Shown: piece after piece, positions 9,396 to 17,255 of the stretch
Layout of the letters: every line of letters starts with the position of its first letter
Position numbering within the stretch: position 1 is the first letter of the stretch
Origin: Bacillota bacterium
Lineage (GTDB): Bacteria; Bacillota; Clostridia; Saccharofermentanales; DTU023
NCBI GenBank assembly: GCA_023622515.1
Contig: JAMNZB010000021.1
Coordinates: 1 to 32,641 of the forward strand
Length of the DNA stretch: 32,641 nucleotides
Reading direction: 5' to 3'
The notes under the pieces: model-generated
Databases searched by the model: none
Seen by the model: only the letters and a program-made list of their open reading frames with translations
What the model was told of the DNA's origin: nothing
Program-made: the position numbers and the translations under genes

Positions 9396-11275
9396 TAGTA
9401 GAGAATCCTTCTTACTTGTGCGATACGTGCGGCCCAGAAGTCAAGATTGAGACTATCAACAACTACACCCGTCGCCTCTGTTCCGGCATGAACCATTTGT
9501 CCACCTCCGATATAGATGCCGACATGGTATACATCAGTTCCTGCTCCGAAGAAAACGAGATCCCCGGGAATCAGGCTACTATAATCCTTATAGCCAAAGG
9601 GTACGGAAATGCCTTCATAAACTTGGTCATAGGTAGAACGACCAATATAAACACCCTGCAAGGAGTAAATATATTGGGCAAAACCGGAACAGTCAAAGCT
9701 GTTCGGGCCCGCAGTGGCATATACATAAGGATAGCCCACATACTGTAAGGCGGTGTTCGCAACGGCTGATCCACCGGCAAGATTGGCCGTGTTTTGTGGA
9801 ATTTCCGCCGCAATATATTGAACTTCTTCGTGAACAACCTGCTCCGTCAACTCTTCAGGAGCAATCTGCTCAGTTGTTAAAAAGTCACCGTGGACATAGG
9901 CTACCTCTCCGTCATACCACTGAATTTGGAACCAACCGCCCGTGTAGCCAATGGCTTCGCACCAGTCACCATAGAGCATCGTACCAATAATTTCCCCGGC
10001 AGTGCTGGGCGTTTTACGGATATTAACACCGGAAAATTCAGAATAGAGGATTCCATAATAGGGTTCGAATTCACTATCCTGATATGTTGGTTGAACAACA
10101 ATTTGCTCCTCAACAACTTGTGCCGTCGGAACATAGTTATAGGACAAAAGGTTGGTGTATATATACCCTTCAAAGCCGTCACTCAGTCTAACACGGGACC
10201 AGCTGCCATTTGTCTCAATTTCATAAACGACCTCCCCGGCATGAACTTCACGGAGAATCTCTGCATCAAGGGCGGCATTCATACGAACATTAACGACATC
10301 ACCATAGACATAGGCTTGAACCTGCGTCGGGTAAAAGCCTCCGGCTACCGCAGGATTATGGCTTGTCGGTGCTGTTGTCGGCGCCACTGTCGGGGCCACT
10401 GTCGGCACTATGGTCGGAGTGGTTTCAAGAGAAAGGCTGTCACTTGGGGTCGCCGTCTGCTCGATAAGGGCTTCCGTGCTCGCGATTGTAGGTTGGGCCG
10501 CTCCTATTTCCTCCCTTGTCTCAAGTGAAAGTGTTGGCAGGTTTGATATTTGAGCCGTTTCCGATTCGCCGGTTTCCAGCTGGCTGGCCTGGGCGACCTC
10601 TATCCATTCTGAGGGAGTAACGATATTTTGCTCCGCTGCAGCAGAAGGGGAACGCCAAATCAGACGCTCCGGATTGTCAACAATCTTGGGTTCGCTCTGT
10701 TCTCCCGGAGGAATCCCCGCACCGGTTTGAATTAAGCTCTCCAGATAAACTTTATTCACCATACGGACAAGCTTTTCACGCTCTTCTTCCTGTTCTTCCG
10801 ACTCGCCGGCGGAACTTTCTATAGCAGCTTCTTCCGTCTCTACTACTTCAGGAGTGAGCATGCGGGTAGCCACAGGTAAGGTGTTGATTTCCATTTGTAT
10901 AGGCTTGCCCTTTGGCATGTTAATAATCAAGAGGACCAAAACAACCATCAAAGAAACAGCAACCAACGGTAAGACAAATAAAAGAATTCTTTTGCCCAAG
11001 GAAGGCTTTATCTTTTTTGCTTCTTCTTGTTCTCCGGCAAATACAGGCCTATTTGTAGCCTTGTTTAGAAGCTCACCTGTAGCATAGTCCTGTTTTCCGG
11101 TATTCGTCTTCTTACTCCCTCCTGCGAGAGGCTCTGCCATCGGCCTGGGCGGAATGGTCTTCTGCAAATCTTGACGTGCTTTTACCGGCTTACCGGGAAC
11201 AGGAGGGCGCCTAAAAGAGGGCTCGTCTGTTTTCCCCTTAACTTTATCTCTATTTTTATTTTTCTTAAATCGCAT
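9395..11275 (-). CDS. SH3-domain NlpC/P60 cell-wall hydrolase, membrane-anchored
   Basis: A 626-residue protein. A basic, Pro-rich cytoplasmic N-terminus is followed by one membrane span (about 97-117), a long acidic and Thr/Ser-rich linker with four or more PT-x-x repeats (PTIVPTVAPTVAP), and two bacterial SH3 domains (about 310-365 with VNVRMNAALDAEI, and 395-455 with GVNIRKTPSTAGEI). The C-terminal NlpC/P60 domain has catalytic Cys in FDCSGFAQYIY, His in YHVGIYIGGG and a third polar residue in MVHAG. Such enzymes cut peptide stems of peptidoglycan. I chose ATG 11275 because GGAG lies seven bases upstream; a TTG at 11317 would add 14 residues behind a poly-G that sits too close. It forms an operon with the VanW gene. 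Confidence 0.92.
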   Translation of the reverse strand: MRFKKNKNRDKVKGKTDEPSFRRPPVPGKPVKARQDLQKTIPPRPMAEPLAGGSKKTNTGKQDYATGELLNKATNRPVFAGEQEEAKKIKPSLGKRILLFVLPLVAVSLMVVLVLLIINMPKGKPIQMEINTLPVATRMLTPEVVETEEAAIESSAGESEEQEEEREKLVRMVNKVYLESLIQTGAGIPPGEQSEPKIVDNPERLIWRSPSAAAEQNIVTPSEWIEVAQASQLETGESETAQISNLPTLSLETREEIGAAQPTIASTEALIEQTATPSDSLSLETTPTIVPTVAPTVAPTTAPTSHNPAVAGGFYPTQVQAYVYGDVVNVRMNAALDAEILREVHAGEVVYEIETNGSWSRVRLSDGFEGYIYTNLLSYNYVPTAQVVEEQIVVQPTYQDSEFEPYYGILYSEFSGVNIRKTPSTAGEIIGTMLYGDWCEAIGYTGGWFQIQWYDGEVAYVHGDFLTTEQIAPEELTEQVVHEEVQYIAAEIPQNTANLAGGSAVANTALQYVGYPYVYATAGPNSFDCSGFAQYIYSLQGVYIGRSTYDQVYEGISVPFGYKDYSSLIPGDLVFFGAGTDVYHVGIYIGGGQMVHAGTEATGVVVDSLNLDFWAARIAQVRRILY

Positions 11276-11414
11276 ATTTTTGCTCCAATCACCATGAGAA
11301 GCTTTTACAGCACACAAAAGCCCCCCTATAATGGTCTTTTCATTTTACCGTTTCAGCTTGCTTTCGTCTAGCTTGCTATATTTCATGTTGATTGCAATTT
11401 TGCAAATAATGTTA

Positions 11415-11445
11415 ATTATACAAAAAGAAAGACCCTCATTTTCAA
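11415..11445 (-). promoter_or_regulatory. Possible promoter of the NlpC/P60-VanW operon
   Basis: On the minus strand TTGAAA is followed after 19 bases by a perfect TATAAT (11415-11420), 140 bases ahead of the ATG at 11275. The spacing is longer than the ideal 17, so this is a candidate only. Two TTGCAA palindromes lie just downstream, around 11391-11404. Confidence 0.35.
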
Positions 11446-11520
11446 CAAGGTTCAAGCGGTTTCACCAGAGAACTTTTACAGCCCCTCGCCGGAGCTTAGA
11501 AGCAACTTTCTGCAGAATAG

Positions 11521-11775
11521 TTAATTTTTGCATGAGGAGATTTTTTCTCTTGACCTTTTCCTTTTTAGTTTTCGGACAACAAAAGCGACAGTAATTACAA
11601 GAAGTAGCAGGATAATTGGCGGGAGCACACTAATCGGCGGCGTTAAGCCGGGCGAAACGTTTTTCAATAACTTGCTTGTTTTCACTTGTAATGCCGGCTC
11701 CATCCCAGACAACAAAAGAAGTATTATTAACGAGAAACATAGCCGAGCGTAATAGTAGGGCCAGCAAAACGTCAT
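11521..11775 (-). CDS. Overlapping frame for a possible small membrane protein (uncertain)
   Basis: This 84-residue frame overlaps the previous one in the +1 phase. It reads as a coherent type I membrane protein: a signal-peptide-like core (LCFSLIILLLLSG, near residues 12-24), a short outer segment, a membrane span (PPIILLLLVITVAFVV) and a strongly basic tail (RKLKRKRSREK). Its own ATG at 11775 has no good ribosome binding site. Either it is reached by frameshift from the well-initiated frame above, or the two frames are halves of one gene broken by an indel, or the frame is chance. I cannot decide between these from the sequence. Confidence 0.28.
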   Translation of the reverse strand: MTFCWPYYYARLCFSLIILLLLSGMEPALQVKTSKLLKNVSPGLTPPISVLPPIILLLLVITVAFVVRKLKRKRSREKISSCKN

Positions 11776-11836
11776 TTTGTGAAAGGCCCTTGATATTTCG
11801 TAAAGTTTTTAAATTATCCCGCATTGAGGACATCAT
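11630..11836 (-). CDS. Small hypothetical protein with XRE-like helix-turn-helix features
   Basis: A 68-residue frame starting at tandem ATGs (11836 or 11833). The ribosome binding site AAAGGAGG is four to seven bases upstream, and a consensus-like promoter lies at 11865-11893. The N-terminal part, LKTLRNIKGLSQNDVLLAL, resembles the first two helices of XRE/Cro-type DNA-binding domains, and FVVWDGAGITSENKQVIEK could be the third and fourth helices (compare the usual W-x-x-G pattern). The stretch between them is unusually hydrophobic (LLLRSAMFLVNN), so the domain is divergent or has been damaged. Two palindromic operator candidates sit directly upstream, which would suit autoregulation. A second coherent frame overlaps its 3' half. 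I do not recognise a specific family. Confidence 0.5.
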   Translation of the reverse strand: MMSSMRDNLKTLRNIKGLSQNDVLLALLLRSAMFLVNNTSFVVWDGAGITSENKQVIEKRFARLNAAD

Positions 11837-11864
11837 GTTGCCTCCTTTGCCTTTAGCTAAACTT

Positions 11865-11893
11865 AGAATAAGGACCGCTATTTTACAAGTCAA
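11865..11893 (-). promoter_or_regulatory. Promoter of the small XRE-like gene
   Basis: On the minus strand TTGACT (5 of 6) is followed after exactly 17 bases by TATTCT (4 of 6). The expected transcription start, near 11858, is about 22 bases before the ATG and leaves room for the AAAGGAGG site. Both the position and the spacing support it. Confidence 0.55.
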
Positions 11894-11942
11894 GCAACAT
11901 TCCGTTGCCGGGCTTGTTTCATTACTTGCAACAATTTGTTGC
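11894..11942 (-). promoter_or_regulatory. Two copies of a GCAAC-N5-GTTGC operator candidate
   Basis: Two 15-base dyads lie side by side: GCAACATTCCGTTGC at 11894-11908, abutting the -35 of the small gene, and GCAACAATTTGTTGC at 11928-11942. They share 12 of 15 bases, and both have the same GCAAC and GTTGC arms. Their centres are 34 bases apart, a little over three helical turns. This is the usual look of a duplicated binding site for a dimeric regulator. The regulator is unknown; the adjacent XRE-like protein is the first candidate. Confidence 0.5.
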
Positions 11943-11975
11943 TACAGTATAAAACAGGAAATGACAAAGTTAAAA

Positions 11976-12008
11976 CCCCACCGCCGGATTTTTTATCTGG
12001 CGATGGGG
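11976..12008 (-). terminator. Rho-independent terminator of ilvE
   Basis: A 13-base stem (CCCCATCGCCAGA pairing with the 3' arm, two positions being G-T) closes a seven-base loop. On the minus strand it is followed by TTTT. It begins about 93 bases after the ilvE stop. The plus strand also has a T-rich tail, so it may work in both directions. Confidence 0.75.
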
Positions 12009-12100
12009 ATTTTATAATCTGACATCCGGACAAAGTTTCTTTGCTCAAAGCCTGAGCATCAAAGCAGCTGGCTATGAGAGCAAATTCCGGCATCCAGCAA

Positions 12101-13117
12101 CTAATCTACTTCCACGACCCAGCCATGAGGATCTTCCAGGTCACCGTATTGAATACCAACAAGATATTCATAGAGGGCCTTCGTTTTTGGGCCTACTTCC
12201 GTTTCCGAGTAAAAGACATGCTTTTTGCCTTCGTGTGTGAGCGATCCTATCGGAGAAATAACGGCCGCTGTTCCACAGGCACCGGCTTCTTTATATAGGT
12301 CCAACTTATCAATATAGACATCCTCCTCCGCAGTTTCCATGCCTAAATCTTCTGCTGCCTGCAGGAGAGATAGCTTTGTAATGGACTCTAAAATCGAGCT
12401 GCTTTGCGGTGTAACAAAGCGATCATCATGCGTAATCGCAAAAAAGTTTGCTGCCCCCGCTTCATCAATTTTTGTATGAGTTAAGGGGTCAAGGTAAACA
12501 CAGTCAGCATACCCTGCATCGGCAGCCTCTTTATGGGGCCATAAGCTGGCGGAGTAGTTTCCACCACATTTTGCTTGGCCTGTGCCGTAAGCAGCCGCAC
12601 GGTCATATTTTGTTGTCACTACATCAATCGGGGTCATGCCGCCCTTAAAGTAGGCACCAACAGGAGAGACAAAAACAGCAAAGAGATATTCCTTAGCAGG
12701 GGCTACACCCAGATTCTCGCCTATCCCAATCTGCATCGGCCGAATGTAGAGAGAGCCACCTGTACCATAAGGCGGTATATATTCTTCATTCGCTTTGACA
12801 ACTTTTTTTACGGCTTCAATGTATTGCTCTTCAGGAAATTCCGGCATAAGTAGCCGCCTTGCTGTACGCTGAAGACGTCTGGCATTCATTTCAGGACGGA
12901 AAAGTAGAATACGCCCGTCTTTTGCTCGATAGGCTTTCATCCCTTCAAATCCTTGCTGCCCATAATGCAAGGACGGCGAAGAAATATTGATGGTGATTTC
13001 ATCATCCTCAACGAGATTCCCCTCATCCCATTCACCATCCTTCCAATAGGAAAGATAGAGTGCATTTGTTTTGCGATATTTAAATCCCAGTTCATTCCAA
13101 TTTAATTCTTCTTTCAT
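12101..13117 (-). CDS. ilvE: Branched-chain amino acid aminotransferase
   Basis: A 338-residue class IV PLP aminotransferase that interconverts Leu, Ile and Val with their 2-oxo acids using glutamate/2-oxoglutarate. Diagnostic parts are SLHYGQQGFEGMKAYR near residue 53, RRLQRTARRLLMP, and the PLP-lysine segment GTGQAKCGGNYSAS, with the lysine near 182. EAGAANFFAI and SSSILESITKLSL follow. Length and motifs match the long (IlvE type II, eukaryote-like) group. I chose ATG 13117 because a perfect AAAGGAGG lies seven bases upstream; an upstream in-frame start at 13195 would add 26 unrelated residues. It stands alone with its own terminator. No T-box antiterminator motif was found in the upstream gap. 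Confidence 0.95.
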   Translation of the reverse strand: MKEELNWNELGFKYRKTNALYLSYWKDGEWDEGNLVEDDEITINISSPSLHYGQQGFEGMKAYRAKDGRILLFRPEMNARRLQRTARRLLMPEFPEEQYIEAVKKVVKANEEYIPPYGTGGSLYIRPMQIGIGENLGVAPAKEYLFAVFVSPVGAYFKGGMTPIDVVTTKYDRAAAYGTGQAKCGGNYSASLWPHKEAADAGYADCVYLDPLTHTKIDEAGAANFFAITHDDRFVTPQSSSILESITKLSLLQAAEDLGMETAEEDVYIDKLDLYKEAGACGTAAVISPIGSLTHEGKKHVFYSETEVGPKTKALYEYLVGIQYGDLEDPHGWVVEVD

Positions 13118-13464
13118 ATGTACCTCCTTTAGTTTATGAATCTGCCGTATTTTTCCGCCTGTTTTTACGGTTATCTTAGAAATTAATGCTAACATAAGGA
13201 ATATAAGAGAACAAGTTTTTTCGTATTAAAACACTTTTTATAGGTTAAATATGCAGCAAATGCTTTGCTTTCTCCCTTGATTAAGCCTAAAACTTCTAAT
13301 GTAAAAACTGTAATATTAATCCCGGTTATTTCTATACAACAGGTATTTTGCCGCTGCTGCTATTTAGCAATTCCGGATAAAACTCTCTAAGATTAGTCTT
13401 ACAAAAGGAAACAAGCTATAAAAGCAGCTCTTTTCTACCAGGAAAATTAGACCGATTGTTTTTC

Positions 13465-13479
13465 TTCTTCATTGAAGAA
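13465..13479 (+). promoter_or_regulatory. Dyad overlapping the trkA -35
   Basis: TTCTTCA-T-TGAAGAA is a perfect 7+7 palindrome around one central base. Its right arm includes the -35 hexamer TTGAAG, and a second dyad, TTGAA-GAA-TTCAA, overlaps it. Position over the -35 suggests a repressor site for the potassium-uptake operon. This is inference from symmetry and position. Confidence 0.4.
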
Positions 13480-13500
13480 TTCAAGATAAAAGCGTAAAAT
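13472..13500 (+). promoter_or_regulatory. Putative trkA-trkH promoter
   Basis: TTGAAG (4 of 6) and TAAAAT (5 of 6) are separated by exactly 17 bases, 37 bases ahead of the trkA ATG. It reads as a typical sigma-A promoter. Confidence 0.55.
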
Positions 13501-13537
13501 ATCTAGAAATCTTATTAATAATTTTACCGGAGGCCTT

Positions 13538-14902
13538 ATGCAAATCATAGTCGGAGGAGGCGGGAAAGTAGGAAGTTCTCTTGCCCATGAGTTAAGCCAT
13601 GAGGGACATAATGTTTTACTTATTGATGTAAATCAAAGCGCTATCAATAAGGTTATTGAGCTGAATGATGTTAATTCTATGATTGGCAGTATCACTTCGA
13701 TTGACTTACAAAAGAAAGCCGGAGTTGCTGCTTGTGATGTTTTTGTTGCTGTAACCAATTCAGATGAGGTCAATATCACCGCAGCCATTATAGCTAAAAA
13801 CTTAGGCGCCAAACACACTATTGCCCGTGTCCGCGATACTGAATACGCCTCCCACATAGGCTTCATGCGGAATAGCCTCGGTATATCCTATCTGGTAAAC
13901 CCTGAGTACGAAACGGCCCGACATCTTGGCGCTATGTTGCAGTTTCCCGCTGCCTATGCTCTGGAACGTTTTATAAGCGGCAATGTTGTGATGATGGAAG
14001 GAGAAATTGCCCAAGGAAGTTTTTTGAACGGAGTAAATTTGATTGAATTTAGAAAAAAATTTCCTTCACTAATTATTACAGCTGTTGCACGCGGCGAAGA
14101 TATTAGCATCCCCTCCGGTACATTTGTGCTCAAATCTGAAGACCGTATCCTAGTAACCGGCCTAATGAAAGATTTACAGAATCTTTATGCTCAATTCCCC
14201 GAATCAAAAAATCACTTTAAGAATATCCTTATCGTCGGGGGAGGAAGAATTACCTACTATCTTCTGCGTTATTTGCAAAAATCTAAAATTCGCATTGACC
14301 TTGTAGAAATAAACGAAAGCAGGGCAAATGAACTTGCGGGGGAATTTCCTGAAATTCGCGTGGTTATCGGTGATGGGACTGAGCACCTTGTGCTGGATGA
14401 ACTCCACCATGACGAACTGAACCTGCTTCTCGCCCTTACCGGCATGGATGAACAAAATATTATGATCAGCCTTTATGCCTTATCGAAGAAAATCCCTCGA
14501 ATTATGACCAAGGTAAACCGTACCGACTTGCTGCCTCTCCTTGCCGGCTTTGACTTGCAAACAACTGTGACCCCACATCTCATTGCTTGCGAGGGCATCA
14601 TGCGTTATATTCGCGCTAGAGGTAATACTCGTAATTCTCAAATCGAGGCCTTATATCGTTTGATGAATAATAGGGTGCTGGCCATTGAGTTCAATGTCCC
14701 TAAAGACAGTAAACTTATTGATACCCCCATTAAAGACTTAGAATTTCGAAACGAAAGCCTCATTGCCTTCATTTTCCGCGAAGGCAAAGTAATTTTCCCC
14801 CACGGCAGCAGTGAGTTGAAACCCCATGATCGAGTTGCTATCATGACAAAAGACTTAGATATAACCAGTCTAGATGACGCTATTGCTTTTCGCCAGAAAT
14901 AA
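13538..14902 (+). CDS. trkA: Trk potassium uptake regulatory NAD-binding subunit
   Basis: A 454-residue peripheral membrane protein that binds nucleotide and gates the TrkH channel. It has two tandem RCK units. The first begins with MQIIVGGGGKVGSSLA, a Rossmann GxGxxG site at residues 7-12, with the acidic Asp of LLIDVN closing the nucleotide pocket, followed by an RCK_C domain. The second begins with NILIVGGGRITYYLL near residue 228, with LVEIN and GDGTEHLVL, followed by another RCK_C. Duplicated length matches the two-unit TrkA form. GGAGG lies five to six bases before ATG. trkH follows after 36 bases, in the same operon. Confidence 0.96.
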   Translation: MQIIVGGGGKVGSSLAHELSHEGHNVLLIDVNQSAINKVIELNDVNSMIGSITSIDLQKKAGVAACDVFVAVTNSDEVNITAAIIAKNLGAKHTIARVRDTEYASHIGFMRNSLGISYLVNPEYETARHLGAMLQFPAAYALERFISGNVVMMEGEIAQGSFLNGVNLIEFRKKFPSLIITAVARGEDISIPSGTFVLKSEDRILVTGLMKDLQNLYAQFPESKNHFKNILIVGGGRITYYLLRYLQKSKIRIDLVEINESRANELAGEFPEIRVVIGDGTEHLVLDELHHDELNLLLALTGMDEQNIMISLYALSKKIPRIMTKVNRTDLLPLLAGFDLQTTVTPHLIACEGIMRYIRARGNTRNSQIEALYRLMNNRVLAIEFNVPKDSKLIDTPIKDLEFRNESLIAFIFREGKVIFPHGSSELKPHDRVAIMTKDLDITSLDDAIAFRQK

Positions 14903-14938
14903 GTCTGGTGAAGCCGGCAACAACATAAGGATTTACAT

Positions 14939-16420
14939 ATGAACGAAAAAATGCATCGTTACATTCTCGGCCGAGTCTTATTGATTGAAGGGGCCTTACT
15001 CCTTGTTCCACTTTTTATCAGCCTCATCTTTCGGGAGGGGAGCCGCATCTTTATCGCATACTTGTTAAGCGCCGCAATTACAGCCCTGAGCGGCTTGCTT
15101 TTATGTTACAAAAAACCGGAAATTACAAAACTCTATACAAGGGATGGGCTAATCATCGTTACTTTAATTTGGTTTAACTTCTCGTTTTTTGGGGCCCTCC
15201 CCTTTGTTTTTTCCGGAGATATCCCCTATTTCTGGGATGCTTTTTTTGAGACCGTCTCAGGCTTTACAACAACCGGCGCTTCAATCCTACAAGCCGCCTC
15301 AACAATAAGCAAAGCCGGTATTTTTTGGAAGTCGTTTACCCATCTAATCGGTGGTATGGGGGTACTTGTCTTTGCCTTGGCTATCTTTCCCGGTTTAGGC
15401 GCAGATTCACAGCATATCATGAAAGCAGAAGTGCCCGGCCCCACTTTCGGCAAATTGAACAGCCGTATAAAGGATACCGCCAAAAGACTATATAAAATTT
15501 ACCTAGTTATGACAGGCTGCCTTGTCCTTATTCTTATCATGGCCGGTATGAATGTCTTCGACGCCTTGATTCACGCCATGAGTACGGCAGGAACAGGTGG
15601 TTTTTCCAGCCAAGACCTCAGTATTGCTTACTATAACAACCCCCTGATTGAAATCATACTCACCGTAGGCATGCTGCTTTTTGCCATAAATTTTAACCTC
15701 TACCACTATCTCTTAGTTAGCAAAGGAAAGGAGCGGCTTCGTAGTGAAGAATTACACTGGTTTTTGGGCATTGTTCTTGCCGTCACCCTGCTGATGGCAG
15801 TTAATATTGCCCCTCAGTACCACACAGAGGGACAACCTCTTCTACTGGCATTTAAAGATAGTTTTTTTACAACATCGTCCATTATTTCTACTACCGGTTT
15901 TGCTACTGCCGACTTTAATTGTTGGCCTGTCTTTTCCAAATACCTTATTCTTCTCCTGATGTGCTTCGGGGGAATGGCCGGATCCACAGCCGGCGGCTTA
16001 AAAACTTCACGGGTTGCTATGCTGATTAAGTCAGCTATCCAGGGGATAAAGTCTTCACGTGACCCGAAAAGGGCCGTTCCACTGCGTTTTGAGTTTAAAA
16101 TGGTAGCCAATGACGAGTTGCTTAAACTCTTCCATTACTTTCTCGTTTATGTTCTTTTCTTTACCGGCGCAATTCTTCTTATTTCACTGGATCAATTTAA
16201 CTTCAGCGAATCTTTTTCAGCCGTTGCCTCCTGCTTTAACAATGTCGGCCCCGGACTCGGACGCCTGGGACCACGAGGGAGTTATATCGACTTCTCTCCC
16301 TTTAGCAAAATTGTTCTAAGCATCTGCATGATTGCCGGCCGCCTGGAAATTTATCCGGTTCTTATGCTCTTACACACGCCATCTTTTAAGCGGGAAAAAT
16401 ACAGAAAGATTAGAAAGTAA
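14939..16420 (+). CDS. trkH: Trk potassium transporter, pore-forming subunit
   Basis: A 493-residue integral membrane protein of the TrkH/KtrB superfamily, which carries K+ inward with TrkA. Four pore loops are visible: SGFTTTGASI, STAGTGGFSS, STTGFATADF and NNVGPGLGRLG. These supply the selectivity-filter glycines. HLIGGMGVLVFAL and GGMAGSTAGGLKTSR (the conserved basic gate region) are family hallmarks. AAGGA precedes ATG by eight bases. The C-terminus KYRKIRK is basic and cytoplasmic. It closes the trkA-trkH operon and converges on the V-ATPase operon. Confidence 0.95.
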   Translation: MNEKMHRYILGRVLLIEGALLLVPLFISLIFREGSRIFIAYLLSAAITALSGLLLCYKKPEITKLYTRDGLIIVTLIWFNFSFFGALPFVFSGDIPYFWDAFFETVSGFTTTGASILQAASTISKAGIFWKSFTHLIGGMGVLVFALAIFPGLGADSQHIMKAEVPGPTFGKLNSRIKDTAKRLYKIYLVMTGCLVLILIMAGMNVFDALIHAMSTAGTGGFSSQDLSIAYYNNPLIEIILTVGMLLFAINFNLYHYLLVSKGKERLRSEELHWFLGIVLAVTLLMAVNIAPQYHTEGQPLLLAFKDSFFTTSSIISTTGFATADFNCWPVFSKYLILLLMCFGGMAGSTAGGLKTSRVAMLIKSAIQGIKSSRDPKRAVPLRFEFKMVANDELLKLFHYFLVYVLFFTGAILLISLDQFNFSESFSAVASCFNNVGPGLGRLGPRGSYIDFSPFSKIVLSICMIAGRLEIYPVLMLLHTPSFKREKYRKIRK

Positions 16421-16423
16421 ATG

Positions 16424-16493
16424 CTTTTGCTTACAGGCTAATCACCGGTAAATTATGGATGCCGAACCCTCAAATGCCGGCTATAAGCAAAAG
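16424..16493 (+). promoter_or_regulatory. Long-range stem-loop after trkH, overlapping the terminator arm
   Basis: CTTTTGCTTA at 16424-16433 is perfectly complementary to TAAGCAAAAG at 16484-16493, with a 50-base internal region that contains short CCGG pairings. The right arm shares AAAAG (16489-16493) with the next hairpin, so the two cannot form together. Such a layout resembles an attenuator, but here it lies between two convergent gene ends. Function unknown. Confidence 0.4.
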
Positions 16494-16535
16494 GTGCAGA
16501 AATATTGGGAAAGACCCGGATATCTCGCACCTTTT
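16489..16535. terminator. Bidirectional terminator between trkH and the V-ATPase operon
   Basis: AAAAGGTGC and GCACCTTTT form a nine-base stem with a 29-base interior that itself contains TTGGG/CCCGG. On the plus strand the tail is TTTTATTT, and on the minus strand TTTTGC. It can serve trkH and, in the other direction, the last V-ATPase gene, whose stop is about 57 bases away. Confidence 0.6.
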
Positions 16536-16591
16536 ATTTACTGTTTTAAGCTATACTTCACAATGTTTCTTGTGCCTTAGCTTATTTGCCT

Positions 16592-17254
16592 TTAAATCGA
16601 CCCCTCTTTGGCAATCATGTCTTTTACCTTCATGAGCCTGGTGATTGTGGCCCGCTCATTTTCATCCAGCTTCATCCGAATGTATTTGATCGTTTCTTCC
16701 AAGTCGGGAATTGTCCTGTATTCCAGCGCATTAACACGCCTTCTTGTACTCTCAATATCCTCGGCCAGCAACTGGCAGACTTTTTCAACTTCTGCCAATT
16801 CAAGCAGGACATCCATAATTTCATTCAAACGTTGAATAGCCTCATCGAGTGCAACTGTAGTCTGGGCATAACCATAGGCTTGCCCTTCCTCATCAGAGCT
16901 ATCTTCAAAATTAGGATGGGGAACACGCACAAATTTGATTTCCGGAACACGCACACTCATCATGTTCTTTTCGCGAACCTTGGCCTGTAAGGAAAACTTA
17001 GAAAAAGAGACAGCCTGCTCCAAGCGCTCAGGACTCATCACGGCTGAGGCCAGCATAAAGTCCCTGAAACTTTGGGCCAATTCTTCTTCTACACGCTTGC
17101 GAAGCTCTTGGTTATGCCTTATGGCAGTGATAAAACGGCGCATTAACTCATCCTGCTTATCTTTCAAGAGCTTGTGCCCTCTCTTCGATGTTTCCAGGCG
17201 ACCTAGCAAATCTTGCAGGACCATCCTGGTGGGACTTACGTTAAGTCTTGCCAT
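16592..17254 (-). CDS. atpD: V-type ATPase subunit D (central stalk)
   Basis: A 220-residue protein that forms the coiled-coil rotor shaft linking A3B3 catalysis to the membrane ring. The start, [20 protein letters not shown], is the classic subunit D N-terminus, which begins the long helix inside the catalytic head. A heptad-rich region continues to about residue 80 and returns from about 140 to 210 ([20 protein letters not shown]), giving the expected antiparallel hairpin. GAGGTG precedes ATG, and the gene starts one base after the subunit B stop. It is the last gene of the operon. Confidence 0.95.
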   Translation of the reverse strand: MARLNVSPTRMVLQDLLGRLETSKRGHKLLKDKQDELMRRFITAIRHNQELRKRVEEELAQSFRDFMLASAVMSPERLEQAVSFSKFSLQAKVREKNMMSVRVPEIKFVRVPHPNFEDSSDEEGQAYGYAQTTVALDEAIQRLNEIMDVLLELAEVEKVCQLLAEDIESTRRRVNALEYRTIPDLEETIKYIRMKLDENERATITRLMKVKDMIAKEGSI

Positions 17255-17255
17255 C

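Larger units (their letters stand above)
13118..13537. other. Divergent intergenic region between ilvE and trkA
   Basis: These 420 bases are AT-rich and contain no convincing gene. The trkA-proximal end holds a promoter and a dyad, annotated separately. The ilvE side has no clear promoter; TTGTTC with TAGCAT at 17-base spacing near 13185-13215 (minus strand) is the best I see and is weak. No riboswitch or T-box core was recognised. Confidence 0.6.

Noticed and set aside
9890-10528. 212-residue plus-strand frame opposite the NlpC/P60 gene
   Set aside because: It lies antisense to a well-supported gene with SH3 domains, has no recognisable motif, and is Arg/Cys-rich as expected for a shadow frame.
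13118-13537. T-box or other leader for ilvE
   Set aside because: No AGGGTGGNACCGCG-like core on the minus strand and no terminator hairpin next to the gene.
16421-16591. Small stable RNA (SRP, 6S or tmRNA type) in the gap
   Set aside because: No conserved SRP or other RNA core found; kept only as a competing-hairpin observation.
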